A stretch of DNA of 64,000 nt from JABMMZ01 sp044368575. Its GTDB lineage: Bacteria; Bacteroidota; Bacteroidia; NS11-12g; UBA955. The position numbers were made by a program, and so were the translations under genes. The notes beneath the pieces were generated by a model that was not told the origin of the DNA, searched no databases, and was given only the letters and a program-made list of their open reading frames with translations. Below, in pieces: positions 16,240-25,546 of the stretch. Location: contig JBIPPH010000006.1 in the NCBI GenBank assembly GCA_044368575.1, positions 8,263 to 72,262 of the forward strand. The letters run 5' to 3'. How positions within the stretch are numbered: the stretch's first letter is position 1; every line of letters begins with the position of its first letter.

Positions 16240-17642
16240 GCTTTCTTGATCAGTAAAGCCACTGATTCAACGTGGTGGGTATGCGGAAACATGTCAACCG
16301 TTTTGAGGCAATCTACTTCGTAGTGTTCAGACAATAAGGCAATGTCTCTGGCTTGTGTAGAGGTATTGCAACTCACATACACTATTCTATTTGGGCCTAA
16401 TTCAATTATTTTTTGAACGACTGAAGGGTGCATGCCATCTCGTGGAGGGTCAGTGATCACAACATCAGCTTTGCCGTGTTTTTGGATCAAGTCATCATTG
16501 AGCACCAATTTCATGTCGCCCGCATAAAAATGCGTATTGTCTATTTGGTTGAGTTGCGCATTGTTTTTGGCATCAATGATAGCGGCTTCAACGTATTCAA
16601 TGCCAATCACCTGCTTGGCTTGTTTGGCAACAAATAAGGCAATAGTCCCTGTGCCGGTATACAAATCATACACCGTTTCATGTTGCTGAATGTTGGCAAA
16701 ATCTCTTGTTATTTGATATAAAGCCAATGCTTGTTTGGTGTTGGTTTGAAAGAATGACTGAGGACGAATGGTAAAGGTTAAGTCTTCCAGTTGCTCTATT
16801 AAATGGCCTTGTCCTTTGTAGGTTTCAACAGGCAGGTCACTCCAGGTATCATTGGCTTTGGTGTTGATGACATAACACCATTCGCTGACCATATTGAGTT
16901 CTGGCATAACAGCATCAAATAGTGCTTCAATCAGTTGCGTTTTATGTTGAGCGACCACTAAAACCAGTAACCATTCGCCTTTGTGATTAGAGCGCAACAT
17001 GAGGTTTCTCAAAAAGCCAGTTTGTTGTCTGATGTCAAAAAATTCCAGACCCATTTCAATGGCCTTGGCTTTAATAGTTTGTCTGATGGTATTGGCTGCT
17101 TCTGGCGCTAATTGACAATGTTCTAAATCAAGTACCTTGTCGAACATGCCTGGAATATGAAAACCAAGCGCCGGTATTCTACCTGGATTGTTTTTGTCAA
17201 AATTAGCCTCCCAAGCCTTGTTGCTAAAGGTGAATTCTAATTTATTGCGGTATTGATAAATGGGGTCACTGCCTAAAATGTCTTGATAGTTTTTGACTTC
17301 CACTTTGGCAATTCTCTGCATATCATTTTCAGCTTGTGCAGCCTTGAATTTTAATTGTTCAGGATATTGCACATGTTGCCATTTACAGCCGCCACATATG
17401 CCAAAATGGACACATTGAGGGGTAGTTCTTATGGCAGATGCCTCATGGATGTGGGTGATCTTTGCCTCTGCGTATGATTTTTTTTGTTTGTCAACTAGAA
17501 GATCAACTACATCGCCAGGAGCAGCAAATGGAACAAATATGACTTTACCATCGTGTTTGGCGATCGCTTTGCCTTCGGCGGCAGCGGCATCAATACTTAT
17601 GTTTTGTAAAGAGAAAGGTTTGAAATGGTGGCGTTTAGACAA
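16236..17642 (-). CDS. rlmD: 23S rRNA (uracil-5-)-methyltransferase RlmD-type
   Basis: 468 residues. An N-terminal TRAM domain (about 10-68) precedes iron-sulphur cysteines C77, C83 and C86 in CVHFGICGGC, with a later Cys (LEHCQLAP) as the probable fourth. The Rossmann domain has YDLYTGTGTIALFVA for S-adenosylmethionine, ITDPPRDGMH, and the nucleophile segment VYVSCNTSTQARD. The family methylates U1939 (RlmD) or related uridines; the exact position cannot be told from sequence. It is followed by a thioredoxin-like gene upstream on the same strand, five bases away. Confidence 0.92.
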   Translation of the reverse strand: MSKRHHFKPFSLQNISIDAAAAEGKAIAKHDGKVIFVPFAAPGDVVDLLVDKQKKSYAEAKITHIHEASAIRTTPQCVHFGICGGCKWQHVQYPEQLKFKAAQAENDMQRIAKVEVKNYQDILGSDPIYQYRNKLEFTFSNKAWEANFDKNNPGRIPALGFHIPGMFDKVLDLEHCQLAPEAANTIRQTIKAKAIEMGLEFFDIRQQTGFLRNLMLRSNHKGEWLLVLVVAQHKTQLIEALFDAVMPELNMVSEWCYVINTKANDTWSDLPVETYKGQGHLIEQLEDLTFTIRPQSFFQTNTKQALALYQITRDFANIQQHETVYDLYTGTGTIALFVAKQAKQVIGIEYVEAAIIDAKNNAQLNQIDNTHFYAGDMKLVLNDDLIQKHGKADVVITDPPRDGMHPSVVQKIIELGPNRIVYVSCNTSTQARDIALLSEHYEVDCLKTVDMFPHTHHVESVALLIKKA

Positions 17643-17647
17643 AGTGA

Positions 17648-18172
17648 TTATTCTTGAATATAGCGGTTTAAAACAGAATTGAAAATAGTGGTATCAAGGT
17701 AACCTGAGTAAGGGGCAATTTGAGTTTGATCACCAAGGGATTTCCAAATGAAAGTCATAGGGTAACCTGGCATTCTGCCACCTTTGTTAAGGTAAGTAGC
17801 CAATTGATCAGAGCTTAGTGTTTCACCATTAACGGTATGATTACCTTCAACTTCTGGGTTGAATTTTACGCCAATACAATATTTATTCATCTTTTTAATG
17901 ACGTTCTTGTTGCCATAGGTTTGCAGGTCCATCACCTTGCACCAGTAACACCAGTCCGTATAGACATCAACAATAAGCACCTTGTTTTCTTTGCTTGCTT
18001 TACTATAACCTTCGGTCATAGAATACCATTGAATGCCATCTGAGCTTTGTGAAGCTTCTATTGGTTTTTTAACAGGTACTTTTTTTTGAGTAGCTTGATT
18101 CATAAAGGCCATAATAGCAAAACTGCAGATGCATAAGGCGATTAGACTTAGTAATGATGTTTTAAATTTCAT
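17648..18172 (-). CDS. Exported thioredoxin-fold protein
   Basis: 174 residues beginning with a signal or anchor segment (MKFKTSLLSLIALCICSFAI). The thioredoxin active site is WCYWC in VDVYTDWCYWCKVMD, and YPMTFIWKS contains the cis-Pro. The CxxC is complete, so a redox role in the envelope is likely. ATG 18172 is chosen over an in-frame ATG 21 bases upstream because that one lies next to the box at 18191. It precedes rlmD with a five-base gap, so the two are probably co-transcribed. Confidence 0.85.
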   Translation of the reverse strand: MKFKTSLLSLIALCICSFAIMAFMNQATQKKVPVKKPIEASQSSDGIQWYSMTEGYSKASKENKVLIVDVYTDWCYWCKVMDLQTYGNKNVIKKMNKYCIGVKFNPEVEGNHTVNGETLSSDQLATYLNKGGRMPGYPMTFIWKSLGDQTQIAPYSGYLDTTIFNSVLNRYIQE

Positions 18173-18190
18173 GTTGTGATGGAATATGTA

Positions 18191-18198
18191 CAAATATA
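18191..18198 (-). promoter_or_regulatory. Promoter -7 box (TATATTTG) for the thioredoxin-rlmD pair
   Basis: Minus-strand exact TAnnTTTG match ending 19 bases before the ATG at 18172. Confidence 0.5.
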
Positions 18199-18271
18199 AT
18201 CCAAAATAGTGCCAAAAAAAATACCTTGCTGTTGCTTATTGATCAAGCATACATGGTGTGCTTAAAAAGGT

Positions 18272-18279
18272 TATTTTTG
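18272..18279 (+). promoter_or_regulatory. Promoter -7 box (TATTTTTG) for the DUF4175-like gene
   Basis: Exact TAnnTTTG match, 29 bases before the ATG at 18308. No clear -33 element. Confidence 0.4.
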
Positions 18280-18307
18280 TGTAAGCAAAATTGTTATTAG
18301 GACTTCT

Positions 18308-21300
18308 ATGACCGCCAATCCTTTGCATAATAAATTGAATGAATTCATTCATAAATACTACCTCAACCGAGGTTTGCGAGGGCTGTTGTTGGGTTTGAGT
18401 ATATTGTTGGCTTATTTTCTTTTGGCCACAGTCATCGAATACTTTGGTCATTTCAATACTGGGTTTAGAACGGTGTTGTTTTATCTGTTTGTGGCCCTAT
18501 TGCTTTGGGTTATTTTTAAAGGAGTCATTGATCCATATTTGAGAATTAAGGGCCTGTTGAAAGCCATTTCTCAAGAAGATGCGGCTAGAATGATTGGGCA
18601 ACATTTTCCTGAAATTCAAGACAAACTTTTAAATACTTTACAACTTCAAGCCCAAGATCAACCTAACGAGTTGTTATTGGCCAGTATTGATCAAAGGATA
18701 AAAGCCTTACAACCCTTTGTGTTTGTAAAAGTGATTGATTTGCCAGCTTCAATTAAGCGCTATGGTAGATTAACCTTATTGCCACTTGTTGCAATCGCTT
18801 TGCTCTTGGTTTTTCAAAGTCATATTATCACCAAATCTACAGAAAGATTATTGGCTCATGATCAGTATTTTGCCAAAGAGGCACCTTATTCATTTGAATT
18901 GTTATCATCGGACTTAACAATATTGAAACATCAAGATTTTGAAATCAAGGTTGAGTTAAAGGGTAAGTCTTTGCCCTCACTTTTGTATGTTGTTATTGAT
19001 GGTCATTTAATTAAAATGGAGCAGTTAGGGCTTGCCACATACAGTTATAAATTATTGAATGTAACAGCTCCGCATGACTTTGAATTTTCAGATGGTGAAT
19101 TCAGTTCAGAACGCTACCATTTACAAGTGATGCCTAATCCAACAGTCCAATCATTTGAAGTGGTTTTGGATTACCCATCGTATACCCTTAAAACTGACGA
19201 AGCGCTTAAAAACATTGGCGATTTAACCTTGCCTAAAGGCACTAAAGTAAGCTGGAGAATCAACGCAGTAGACGCAGAAGGCATTAAATGGTTTGGTTTT
19301 GGTCCTGCCAAACAATTAAGTGTTCAAAACAACCAAATTGTTCATACTGAAACTGTTCTTAAATCTACACATTACACGTGGCTTTTAACCAATGCTCAAA
19401 GTCAATCTAAAGACAGTGTCCATTATCAAATTCAAGTCATTGAAGACCGTCATCCAGGAATAGTTGCGGAGCAAACTCAAGATTCCATCAACCCCTTTTT
19501 GTATTATTTTTATGGTAAGGCAGATGATGACTATGGTTTGAGTCATTTGTATTTCGTTTACCAATCTAAATCGCAACCCATCAAGCAATATTTGCCTGTA
19601 AAAATGGGGCATTCAAGCGATGAGATTTTCTATTATTTCGTAGATTTCAAAACCTTGAAATCTCAATTAGACTCCGATTTGGACAACTATGAATACTATT
19701 TTGAAGTGTGGGATAATGATGCTGTGAATGGTAAAAAATCAAGTAAAAGCAAGGTGTTTACCATGTCGACACCAAGTCAAGAGGAGTTAAGAGCTGATGC
19801 AGAAAATGGTCATAAGGCCCTTAAGAAATCAATTCAAAACACTTTGCAAGAGTTAAAAAATCAACAAAAACAAAGTGCTGAATTGCAGAAAGAACTTTCA
19901 GAAAATCAGCAATTGAATTGGCAACAAGAACAAAAATTAAAAGCCTTTATTGAGCAGCAAAAACAGCTCGAAAAGCAAATTGAGGCGATCAAAAAAGAGC
20001 AAAAACAATTGAATGACAAACAGAATCAATTGTCGCCTTTAGACCAAGAATTGTTGGATAAACAAAAAGCGCTTGAAAAATTAATGAACGAGGTATTAAG
20101 TCCTGAAATGAAGCAGATGTTGAAGAAACTTGAGGACTTAATCAAACAACAAAACAAAGACGCCATTCAACAAGAGTTGAATAAAATGAATCAAGCCAAT
20201 GAGGACCTCAAAAAACAATTGGATAGAAACCTCGAGCAATTCAAACAATTTGAACTAGAAAAGCGCATGAATGAACATGTTGATGCCTTAAAACAATTAT
20301 CTGAACAACAAAAAGCATTGCAGCAGAAAACAGTTGAAAAATCTGCTGATAAATCTGCATTAGCAGAAGAACAAAAAAAGATCAATGATGCCTTTGAATC
20401 ATTAAAGCAAGAGATTCAAAAAACCATGGAGAAAAATCTGAATTTGGAATCGCCATTGCCATTAGATGCCACCCAGAAGGACCAGGAATCCATACAAAAC
20501 GAGCTTAAAGAGAGCGCTGAGGGCATAGATAAAAAACAAAATAAAAAAGCTGCCCAACATCAACAATCAGCTGCAGATCAGATGGATCAATTGGCTCAAA
20601 AAATGAAGAAGAATTTGGAGCAATCTAAAGATCAGCAGGATGCTGAAGACTACTATACACTCAGACAATTACTTGAGAATTTAATAGAGTTGAGTCAAGA
20701 GCAAGAAGCCTTGATGGATCAAATAAAAAGTTTGGGTGGTTACAGCCCTAAGTTTGTTGAATTGAGTGCCAAACAAAGACAACTAAAAGACATTGCAGAA
20801 TCAGTTGAAGATTCATTGATCACTTTGAGTAAACGACAAGTTCAGATTAAGAGTGTTGTCACTAAAGAGATGTCTCAGATCAATTACAATATGGATGAAG
20901 CCATTGCCCAATTTGCTAAAGTGCAAATTCCTCTGGGGTTGGCCAAACAACAGTATGTAATGACTGGCTTTAATAACCTTGCAGTGATGTTAAGTGAGTC
21001 GCTAAAGCGCATGCAAGAAGACAAGAAGAAAAATCAATCTAAGAGCGATAAGCAATGCCAAAAGCCGGGCCAAAAACCGGGTAAACCAGGCGAAGGTAAA
21101 CCTAAAATGGGAGGTATTAAATCGCTTCAAGATCAGATTAATCAGCAGATGCAACAAATGCAGAAGGCACAGCAACAAGGCCAACAACCAGGCAGCGAAC
21201 AATTTGCCAAAATAGCTGCCCAACAAGAAGCATTAAGAAGGGAAGTAGAAAGGCTACAAAAGCAATTAAAAGAAGAAGGTAATGGCTCAGCATTGGGAGA

Positions 21301-21619
21301 CTTAGATCAAACCAAAAAGTTAATGGAGCAACAGGAAAAAGATTTGGTCAATAAACAACTCAGTACTGAAACCATGCGTCGCGTTAAAGACATAGAATCA
21401 AGGCTGTTGGAGCATGAAAAAGCGGAACGCGAAAAAGATACAGATAATCAAAGAGAGGCAGAGCAAGCCGAAGCCATAGATAACCAAATGCCGCCCGCAA
21501 TGAAAGCGTATTTGGAGAAGAAGGCTAAAGAAATGGAACTCATTAAAAGTGTTCCAGTACAATTGAATCCATATTACAAAGACCGAGTTAGAGCCTATTT
21601 TAATCAACTAGGAATATGA
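18308..21619 (+). CDS. Giant membrane-anchored coiled-coil protein, DUF4175-like
   Basis: 1103 residues. The N-terminus has two close transmembrane helices (about 27-45 and 52-72) and a third near 155-175. A beta-rich extracytoplasmic region (about 180-490, with DYPSYTLKTDEAL and LPKGTKVSWRINAVDAEG) follows. Residues about 500-880 are a long Gln/Lys/Glu heptad-like coiled coil, then a Lys/Pro/Gly-rich linker (about 900-935) and a second coiled coil to the end. The order resembles the DUF4175 family of Bacteroidota, function unknown. A structural or scaffold role in the envelope is an inference from shape. It overlaps tsaB by four bases. Confidence 0.78.
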   Translation: MTANPLHNKLNEFIHKYYLNRGLRGLLLGLSILLAYFLLATVIEYFGHFNTGFRTVLFYLFVALLLWVIFKGVIDPYLRIKGLLKAISQEDAARMIGQHFPEIQDKLLNTLQLQAQDQPNELLLASIDQRIKALQPFVFVKVIDLPASIKRYGRLTLLPLVAIALLLVFQSHIITKSTERLLAHDQYFAKEAPYSFELLSSDLTILKHQDFEIKVELKGKSLPSLLYVVIDGHLIKMEQLGLATYSYKLLNVTAPHDFEFSDGEFSSERYHLQVMPNPTVQSFEVVLDYPSYTLKTDEALKNIGDLTLPKGTKVSWRINAVDAEGIKWFGFGPAKQLSVQNNQIVHTETVLKSTHYTWLLTNAQSQSKDSVHYQIQVIEDRHPGIVAEQTQDSINPFLYYFYGKADDDYGLSHLYFVYQSKSQPIKQYLPVKMGHSSDEIFYYFVDFKTLKSQLDSDLDNYEYYFEVWDNDAVNGKKSSKSKVFTMSTPSQEELRADAENGHKALKKSIQNTLQELKNQQKQSAELQKELSENQQLNWQQEQKLKAFIEQQKQLEKQIEAIKKEQKQLNDKQNQLSPLDQELLDKQKALEKLMNEVLSPEMKQMLKKLEDLIKQQNKDAIQQELNKMNQANEDLKKQLDRNLEQFKQFELEKRMNEHVDALKQLSEQQKALQQKTVEKSADKSALAEEQKKINDAFESLKQEIQKTMEKNLNLESPLPLDATQKDQESIQNELKESAEGIDKKQNKKAAQHQQSAADQMDQLAQKMKKNLEQSKDQQDAEDYYTLRQLLENLIELSQEQEALMDQIKSLGGYSPKFVELSAKQRQLKDIAESVEDSLITLSKRQVQIKSVVTKEMSQINYNMDEAIAQFAKVQIPLGLAKQQYVMTGFNNLAVMLSESLKRMQEDKKKNQSKSDKQCQKPGQKPGKPGEGKPKMGGIKSLQDQINQQMQQMQKAQQQGQQPGSEQFAKIAAQQEALRREVERLQKQLKEEGNGSALGDLDQTKKLMEQQEKDLVNKQLSTETMRRVKDIESRLLEHEKAEREKDTDNQREAEQAEAIDNQMPPAMKAYLEKKAKEMELIKSVPVQLNPYYKDRVRAYFNQLGI

Positions 21620-22302
21620 ACATAGAGGCTGAATACATATTGTGTTTAGAAACATCAGCGAGTAATTGTTCAGTGGCGCTTACACATCCAAAGGGTGATT
21701 TGGTGTTAACCGGTTCTGCCGATAACAACCATGCAGAGGCCTTAATGCCTATGATTGAACAAATCCTACTTCAAGCTGAAATAAATATCAAAGCCATTCA
21801 AGCTATTGCCATTAGTGCAGGCCCTGGCTCATATACCGGTTTGCGCATAGGAGCCAGCACCGCTAAAGGGCTTTGCTTTGGCTTAAATGTTCCACTCATT
21901 GCCATCAATACATTAGAGGCATTAGCGCATGCAGCCATAGAGTCTACAGATGGAACCTATGACATGTATTGGCCTATGATTGATGCGCGTCGTATGGAAG
22001 TGTATGAGGCCCTTTACAACAATGATTTAAGTATACAAAGGCCCATGAATAATTTAATTCTAACAGAGCCTATGGACTTAAATGCACTCATGGATAAAAG
22101 GGTTTTGATATGCGGCGATGCGGCTGTTAAGGCTCAAACACTTTTGCCATTTGATGCCAACACAGACATCAAACAACACGCACGCTATTTATTGCCATTG
22201 AGCAAGCTGTATTTTGAGCGTTCTCAATTTGCAGATCTAACAGCATTCGAACCTGATTACTTGAAGTTCGCTAATATCACCTCCTCCAAAAAACGTTTCT
22301 AA
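21616..22302 (+). CDS. tsaB: tRNA threonylcarbamoyladenosine biosynthesis protein TsaB
   Basis: 228 residues. Non-catalytic partner of TsaD in making t6A37 on tRNAs. The N-terminal ASKHA half is clear: LETSASNCSVAL, then ISAGPGSYTGLRIGASTAKG (about residues 72-91) and the conserved WPMIDARRMEVYEAL segment. Coupled by a four-base overlap to the coiled-coil gene upstream, which is an odd pairing, and ends just before the ompA terminator. Confidence 0.93.
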   Translation: MNIEAEYILCLETSASNCSVALTHPKGDLVLTGSADNNHAEALMPMIEQILLQAEINIKAIQAIAISAGPGSYTGLRIGASTAKGLCFGLNVPLIAINTLEALAHAAIESTDGTYDMYWPMIDARRMEVYEALYNNDLSIQRPMNNLILTEPMDLNALMDKRVLICGDAAVKAQTLLPFDANTDIKQHARYLLPLSKLYFERSQFADLTAFEPDYLKFANITSSKKRF

Positions 22303-22307
22303 AGGAC

Positions 22308-22338
22308 AAAAAAAAACCCTCCGCAAGCGAAGGGTTTT
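22308..22338 (-). terminator. Intrinsic terminator of the OmpA-like gene
   Basis: On the minus strand CCCTTCG, loop CTTG, CGGAGGG (one U-G pair), extended by A-T pairs and followed by nine T. Placed 19 bases after the stop at 22357. The + strand tail is weaker (TTTTGAG), so it serves the minus strand best. Confidence 0.88.
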
Positions 22339-22356
22339 GAGTATTTGTTGTTAGAA

Positions 22357-23838
22357 TTATTGAATCTTCAATTCAATAGTGTTTCTGCTTTCAGTACCAG
22401 CGTTGTAGTTGGTAATGATTCTGTCTCTAGAGATACCAAATTTCTCAATTAAGAATTTGATCATTTCGTCCATGCAACGGGTGTTTGTAGAAGCATTGTA
22501 TTTAGAGCTCTTACCACCTGGGCCATTCATGACTAACTTCTTATCAGGACATTGTTTCATTTTGTCAACCACTTGGTATAATAAAGTTTTAACTTCTTTA
22601 GTTAAGCAATTAGCACTGATGCTTACAGGAGGGAAAGTAACGTTGTCGCAATTGCAACACATTTTAATTTCGATACCGTTAGCGTCAACTAATGCACCAG
22701 GAGCAGAATTTAATTCTCTGTCTTTGTGGTCAGAAATGCCATCACCATCGCTATCAACTGCAACACCAGTTACAGGGTCTACAGTAGCACCTTTGTCTGT
22801 GAATGGCTCTTTATCTTGGCAATCTGGCACACCGTCCATATCTGTATCAACCGCCATACCGTTACCATACACCATACAAGAGTCTGGCGTGTTGTTGTCT
22901 TGGTCAAAGCAGTTCGTTACATGGTCTTTGTCATCATCAACACCTAGGCAATCTGTTTTCTTTTTAACATCAGCCATTTGTTCGTAGATTGAAGCAACTG
23001 GGCTTAACCAATCGTAATGCTGAGGGTTTTTAGAACCGAATTTGTAACCAATGCTTGCACGCAAGTATGAATAAGAATCAAAAGATCTATTTTCAAACAC
23101 TGGAGCGTTGAATAAATCCAATTCATCTGTTCTCAAATAAGTGTGTCTGTATTCAATTCCTAAATCAAAGTTTTTGTTTAAGTAATGTTTGAAACCAAAA
23201 CCGAAAACACCATTCATTTTTTTAGCTTGGAAATTTTCTGTAGTAGCTTTACCTAAATTTGGATTTGGGCTTGGTGAAGGGACGTTAGGGTTTAATGACG
23301 TTCTTTGATCAATAAAGTTCGAAGTCGTGTTAAAGCTTGTTTGACCGATACCAGCTGAGAAATACATTTGGGTTTTACGCAATGGACGTAAGAAAGAAAT
23401 ATTACCCAATGTAGCTTGAGCCACTAAAGCCCAATCATTCACTTTACTCGTAAATGTGTAGTAGTCTTTGTAGTTGGTTGGAGATTGAAAATCTCTTTGA
23501 CCTTTCAAATTTGAAAAGTTATACTCAGCTCTGATAGCAAAAGTTTGAGAAATAGAATATTTCAAGAAAGGGGCAATGTTTGATCCAGTTTGGATTTTGT
23601 CTGCATCACCAAACATAAATGCAGTACCGAACATTAATCCAGCTGTGAATTTTTTAGCTCTTCTGTCTTGGAAGTAGGCAGCTTGTAAACCTTGTCCTGA
23701 ATCGGTGGTTTTGCCATAAGCCCATTTAGACTTAGCTGTTGGATGATTTTTCCAAGTTGAATCTGCAGTGTTGGTAGCTTGAGAAACAAAACTTAATCCG
23801 CACAAAACAGATAATAAAGTCAATTTAAAGATTTTCAT
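22357..23838 (-). CDS. OmpA family outer-membrane protein with thrombospondin type 3 repeats
   Basis: 493 residues. Signal peptide 1-21, an N-terminal beta-barrel domain (about 55-280), acidic calcium-binding type 3 repeats (about 300-390: DTDMDGVPDC, DSDGDGISDH) and a C-terminal OmpA-like domain (about 400-493). In that last domain the peptidoglycan-binding residues appear lost: the usual GHTD region reads NGPGG (438-442) and the second Arg of the usual NxxLSxRRA region is Cys455. Several cysteines (CCNCD, NCL, QC, RC) could form disulphides. Barrel and length fit a major porin-like protein. Single gene with its own promoter and terminator. Confidence 0.88.
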   Translation of the reverse strand: MKIFKLTLLSVLCGLSFVSQATNTADSTWKNHPTAKSKWAYGKTTDSGQGLQAAYFQDRRAKKFTAGLMFGTAFMFGDADKIQTGSNIAPFLKYSISQTFAIRAEYNFSNLKGQRDFQSPTNYKDYYTFTSKVNDWALVAQATLGNISFLRPLRKTQMYFSAGIGQTSFNTTSNFIDQRTSLNPNVPSPSPNPNLGKATTENFQAKKMNGVFGFGFKHYLNKNFDLGIEYRHTYLRTDELDLFNAPVFENRSFDSYSYLRASIGYKFGSKNPQHYDWLSPVASIYEQMADVKKKTDCLGVDDDKDHVTNCFDQDNNTPDSCMVYGNGMAVDTDMDGVPDCQDKEPFTDKGATVDPVTGVAVDSDGDGISDHKDRELNSAPGALVDANGIEIKMCCNCDNVTFPPVSISANCLTKEVKTLLYQVVDKMKQCPDKKLVMNGPGGKSSKYNASTNTRCMDEMIKFLIEKFGISRDRIITNYNAGTESRNTIELKIQ

Positions 23839-23865
23839 TACAAATGATTTAGTTTAATTGTAGCG

Positions 23866-23873
23866 CAAAAGTA
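23866..23873 (-). promoter_or_regulatory. Promoter (-7 TACTTTTG, -33 TTG) for the OmpA-like gene
   Basis: Minus-strand exact TAnnTTTG match 28 bases before the ATG, with TTG at 23896-23894 as a -33 candidate and a 20-base spacer, close to the published Bacteroidota layout. Confidence 0.55.
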
Positions 23874-23962
23874 AGCATTATTAGGGCAAAAAACAATAAA
23901 AACCTAAGTTAATTCATTGTAAAGCTTTTTTTGACAAACGCAAAAATCTGTTAATCAGCTTA

Positions 23963-25546
23963 TTAGGCGCTAAATAAGTAGGCATTATTAGGCGATAAAT
24001 CGCTTCCTTTTATAGCCAAAATCGCTGAAATTGAGTAGTTTAACAGAAATTCTAAAACAGATAAATGCCTTTCTTGAGGAGCTTTAGAATTGAAATATTT
24101 TTGTTGAAGATCTTGAAGTTTTTTTAAATCAGAATCGATGCGTTTATCCATTTCAGTTTGAATGGATTGTTCAAGTTTTTGGAGTTGTTTGTCGTATTGT
24201 TTACCCAAATCAACCAATTCTTTAAGCCCTTGAATACTGTATTTTGTTGCTTGATTTTGAGCCTCTTTTTTGATGGCTTCAAACTGATTTTTAAGCAAAG
24301 TTAAAGGATTCTCTGTGCCACCTAATTTGATTTTTAGACTATCAACAGGACTGTTTTGGATCAATTCTAAGGGGTCAATTTGTCTTTGATCAAGCCAATC
24401 CAAAGTTTTGATAGGGCAGAACCAAACACTCGGTCTTAACATTAAACAGGGCGCTTCAACCTTATTGAGTTTAAACAAGCCTGATAATTGAATCCAGTAA
24501 TGGATTTCAGCATTGCCACCTAGATAGACCACATTGGGAAGTATGCTTTCTTGGTACAAAGGTCTCAAAACTGCATTAGGGCTAAAGCGTTCAGGATGTT
24601 GCTCGATTTCATTTGCTATTTCAGATGCTGTCCAATGTTTAGATTGATCTGAAGTGCTATAGCCATCATTTGTTTTTTCGATGCGTTCACGACTTTGCTC
24701 CTGCAAATAAAAACAGTTGATTGCTCGTGCGTGCAATTGTTTGCTAAACCCTAAATCTAATAGGGATTGTGTGGTGTTATTGAAAACTGTTTTGTTTTTT
24801 TGTTCGAGGATATCGGTTTTAAATAACGGTATGGCCTGGGTTTTTAAACAGGTCTGATCGGCATCTAAACACAATAAACCATCGTGTTCAAATACATGTA
24901 ATATGCATTTAAAGGTGGCTTCAGATAAGGTTTTTGAATGGCTGTAAATGGTTTTAAAAGCCTTTACCCAATGCTTTTGTTGATCACTTAATTGATAAGT
25001 ATCTAATAGCGTTTGGTACAATTCATCAATCCCTTCAACAGAAAGTCTACCTGTAGCACCTTTTTGTTGGGTTGCCCATGTATGGGTTTTACCAAACAGA
25101 TTGGTATGTCTTATTTCTTCAATGTCGTGGTCTTCTGATGCCATCCAATACAGAGGTACAAAACGTTTGTCTGGATATTGATTTTGAAGTGATTTGCAAA
25201 GTTGTATGGTGGCGATAATCTTGTATAAAACAAAGACTGGTCCAATGCCAATATGCAATTGTTGACCGGTTGTGACAGTGAAAGTATTGGGGTCGTTGAG
25301 GGTTTCAATGAGGGCTTTTTGTTCCGCCTTGAATGAAGTGCCCAAGTAATTACTGTATTGATCTTTTAAAGCATTAACTAATACCGCTCTTTTCTTAGGC
25401 TCAAAGCTTTGCTTATTGGCAATGGCTTTTTCAACTGAAAAGTAGGTATGGTCATACCCTATTAAGGCCTTGAGCTTATCGTTTTGTTCAACAAAAGCTT
25501 GAGTACAAGAAGATAAAATCCCTGTGTCAATTAAAGCACTTTTCAT
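23963..25546 (-). CDS. bshC: Putative cysteine ligase BshC (bacillithiol synthesis)
   Basis: 527 residues, full length for the enzyme that adds cysteine to glucosaminyl-malate to form bacillithiol. The Rossmann core shows TVTTGQQLHIGIGP, YWMASEDHDIEEI with the conserved HD, and LRPLYQESILPNVVYLGGNAEI; the C-terminal region (about 430-480) is a coiled coil. BshA and BshB partners are not in the window. Start ATG 25546 overlaps the rimO stop by four bases, so it is coupled to rimO and ftsY. Confidence 0.93.
   Translation of the reverse strand: MKSALIDTGILSSCTQAFVEQNDKLKALIGYDHTYFSVEKAIANKQSFEPKKRAVLVNALKDQYSNYLGTSFKAEQKALIETLNDPNTFTVTTGQQLHIGIGPVFVLYKIIATIQLCKSLQNQYPDKRFVPLYWMASEDHDIEEIRHTNLFGKTHTWATQQKGATGRLSVEGIDELYQTLLDTYQLSDQQKHWVKAFKTIYSHSKTLSEATFKCILHVFEHDGLLCLDADQTCLKTQAIPLFKTDILEQKNKTVFNNTTQSLLDLGFSKQLHARAINCFYLQEQSRERIEKTNDGYSTSDQSKHWTASEIANEIEQHPERFSPNAVLRPLYQESILPNVVYLGGNAEIHYWIQLSGLFKLNKVEAPCLMLRPSVWFCPIKTLDWLDQRQIDPLELIQNSPVDSLKIKLGGTENPLTLLKNQFEAIKKEAQNQATKYSIQGLKELVDLGKQYDKQLQKLEQSIQTEMDKRIDSDLKKLQDLQQKYFNSKAPQERHLSVLEFLLNYSISAILAIKGSDLSPNNAYLFSA

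Noticed and set aside
19850..21500. Apparent simple-sequence repeat (CAA/AAG-rich DNA) in the DUF4175-like gene
   Set aside because: The pattern reflects Gln/Lys/Glu codons of a coiled coil; no exact tandem unit was found.
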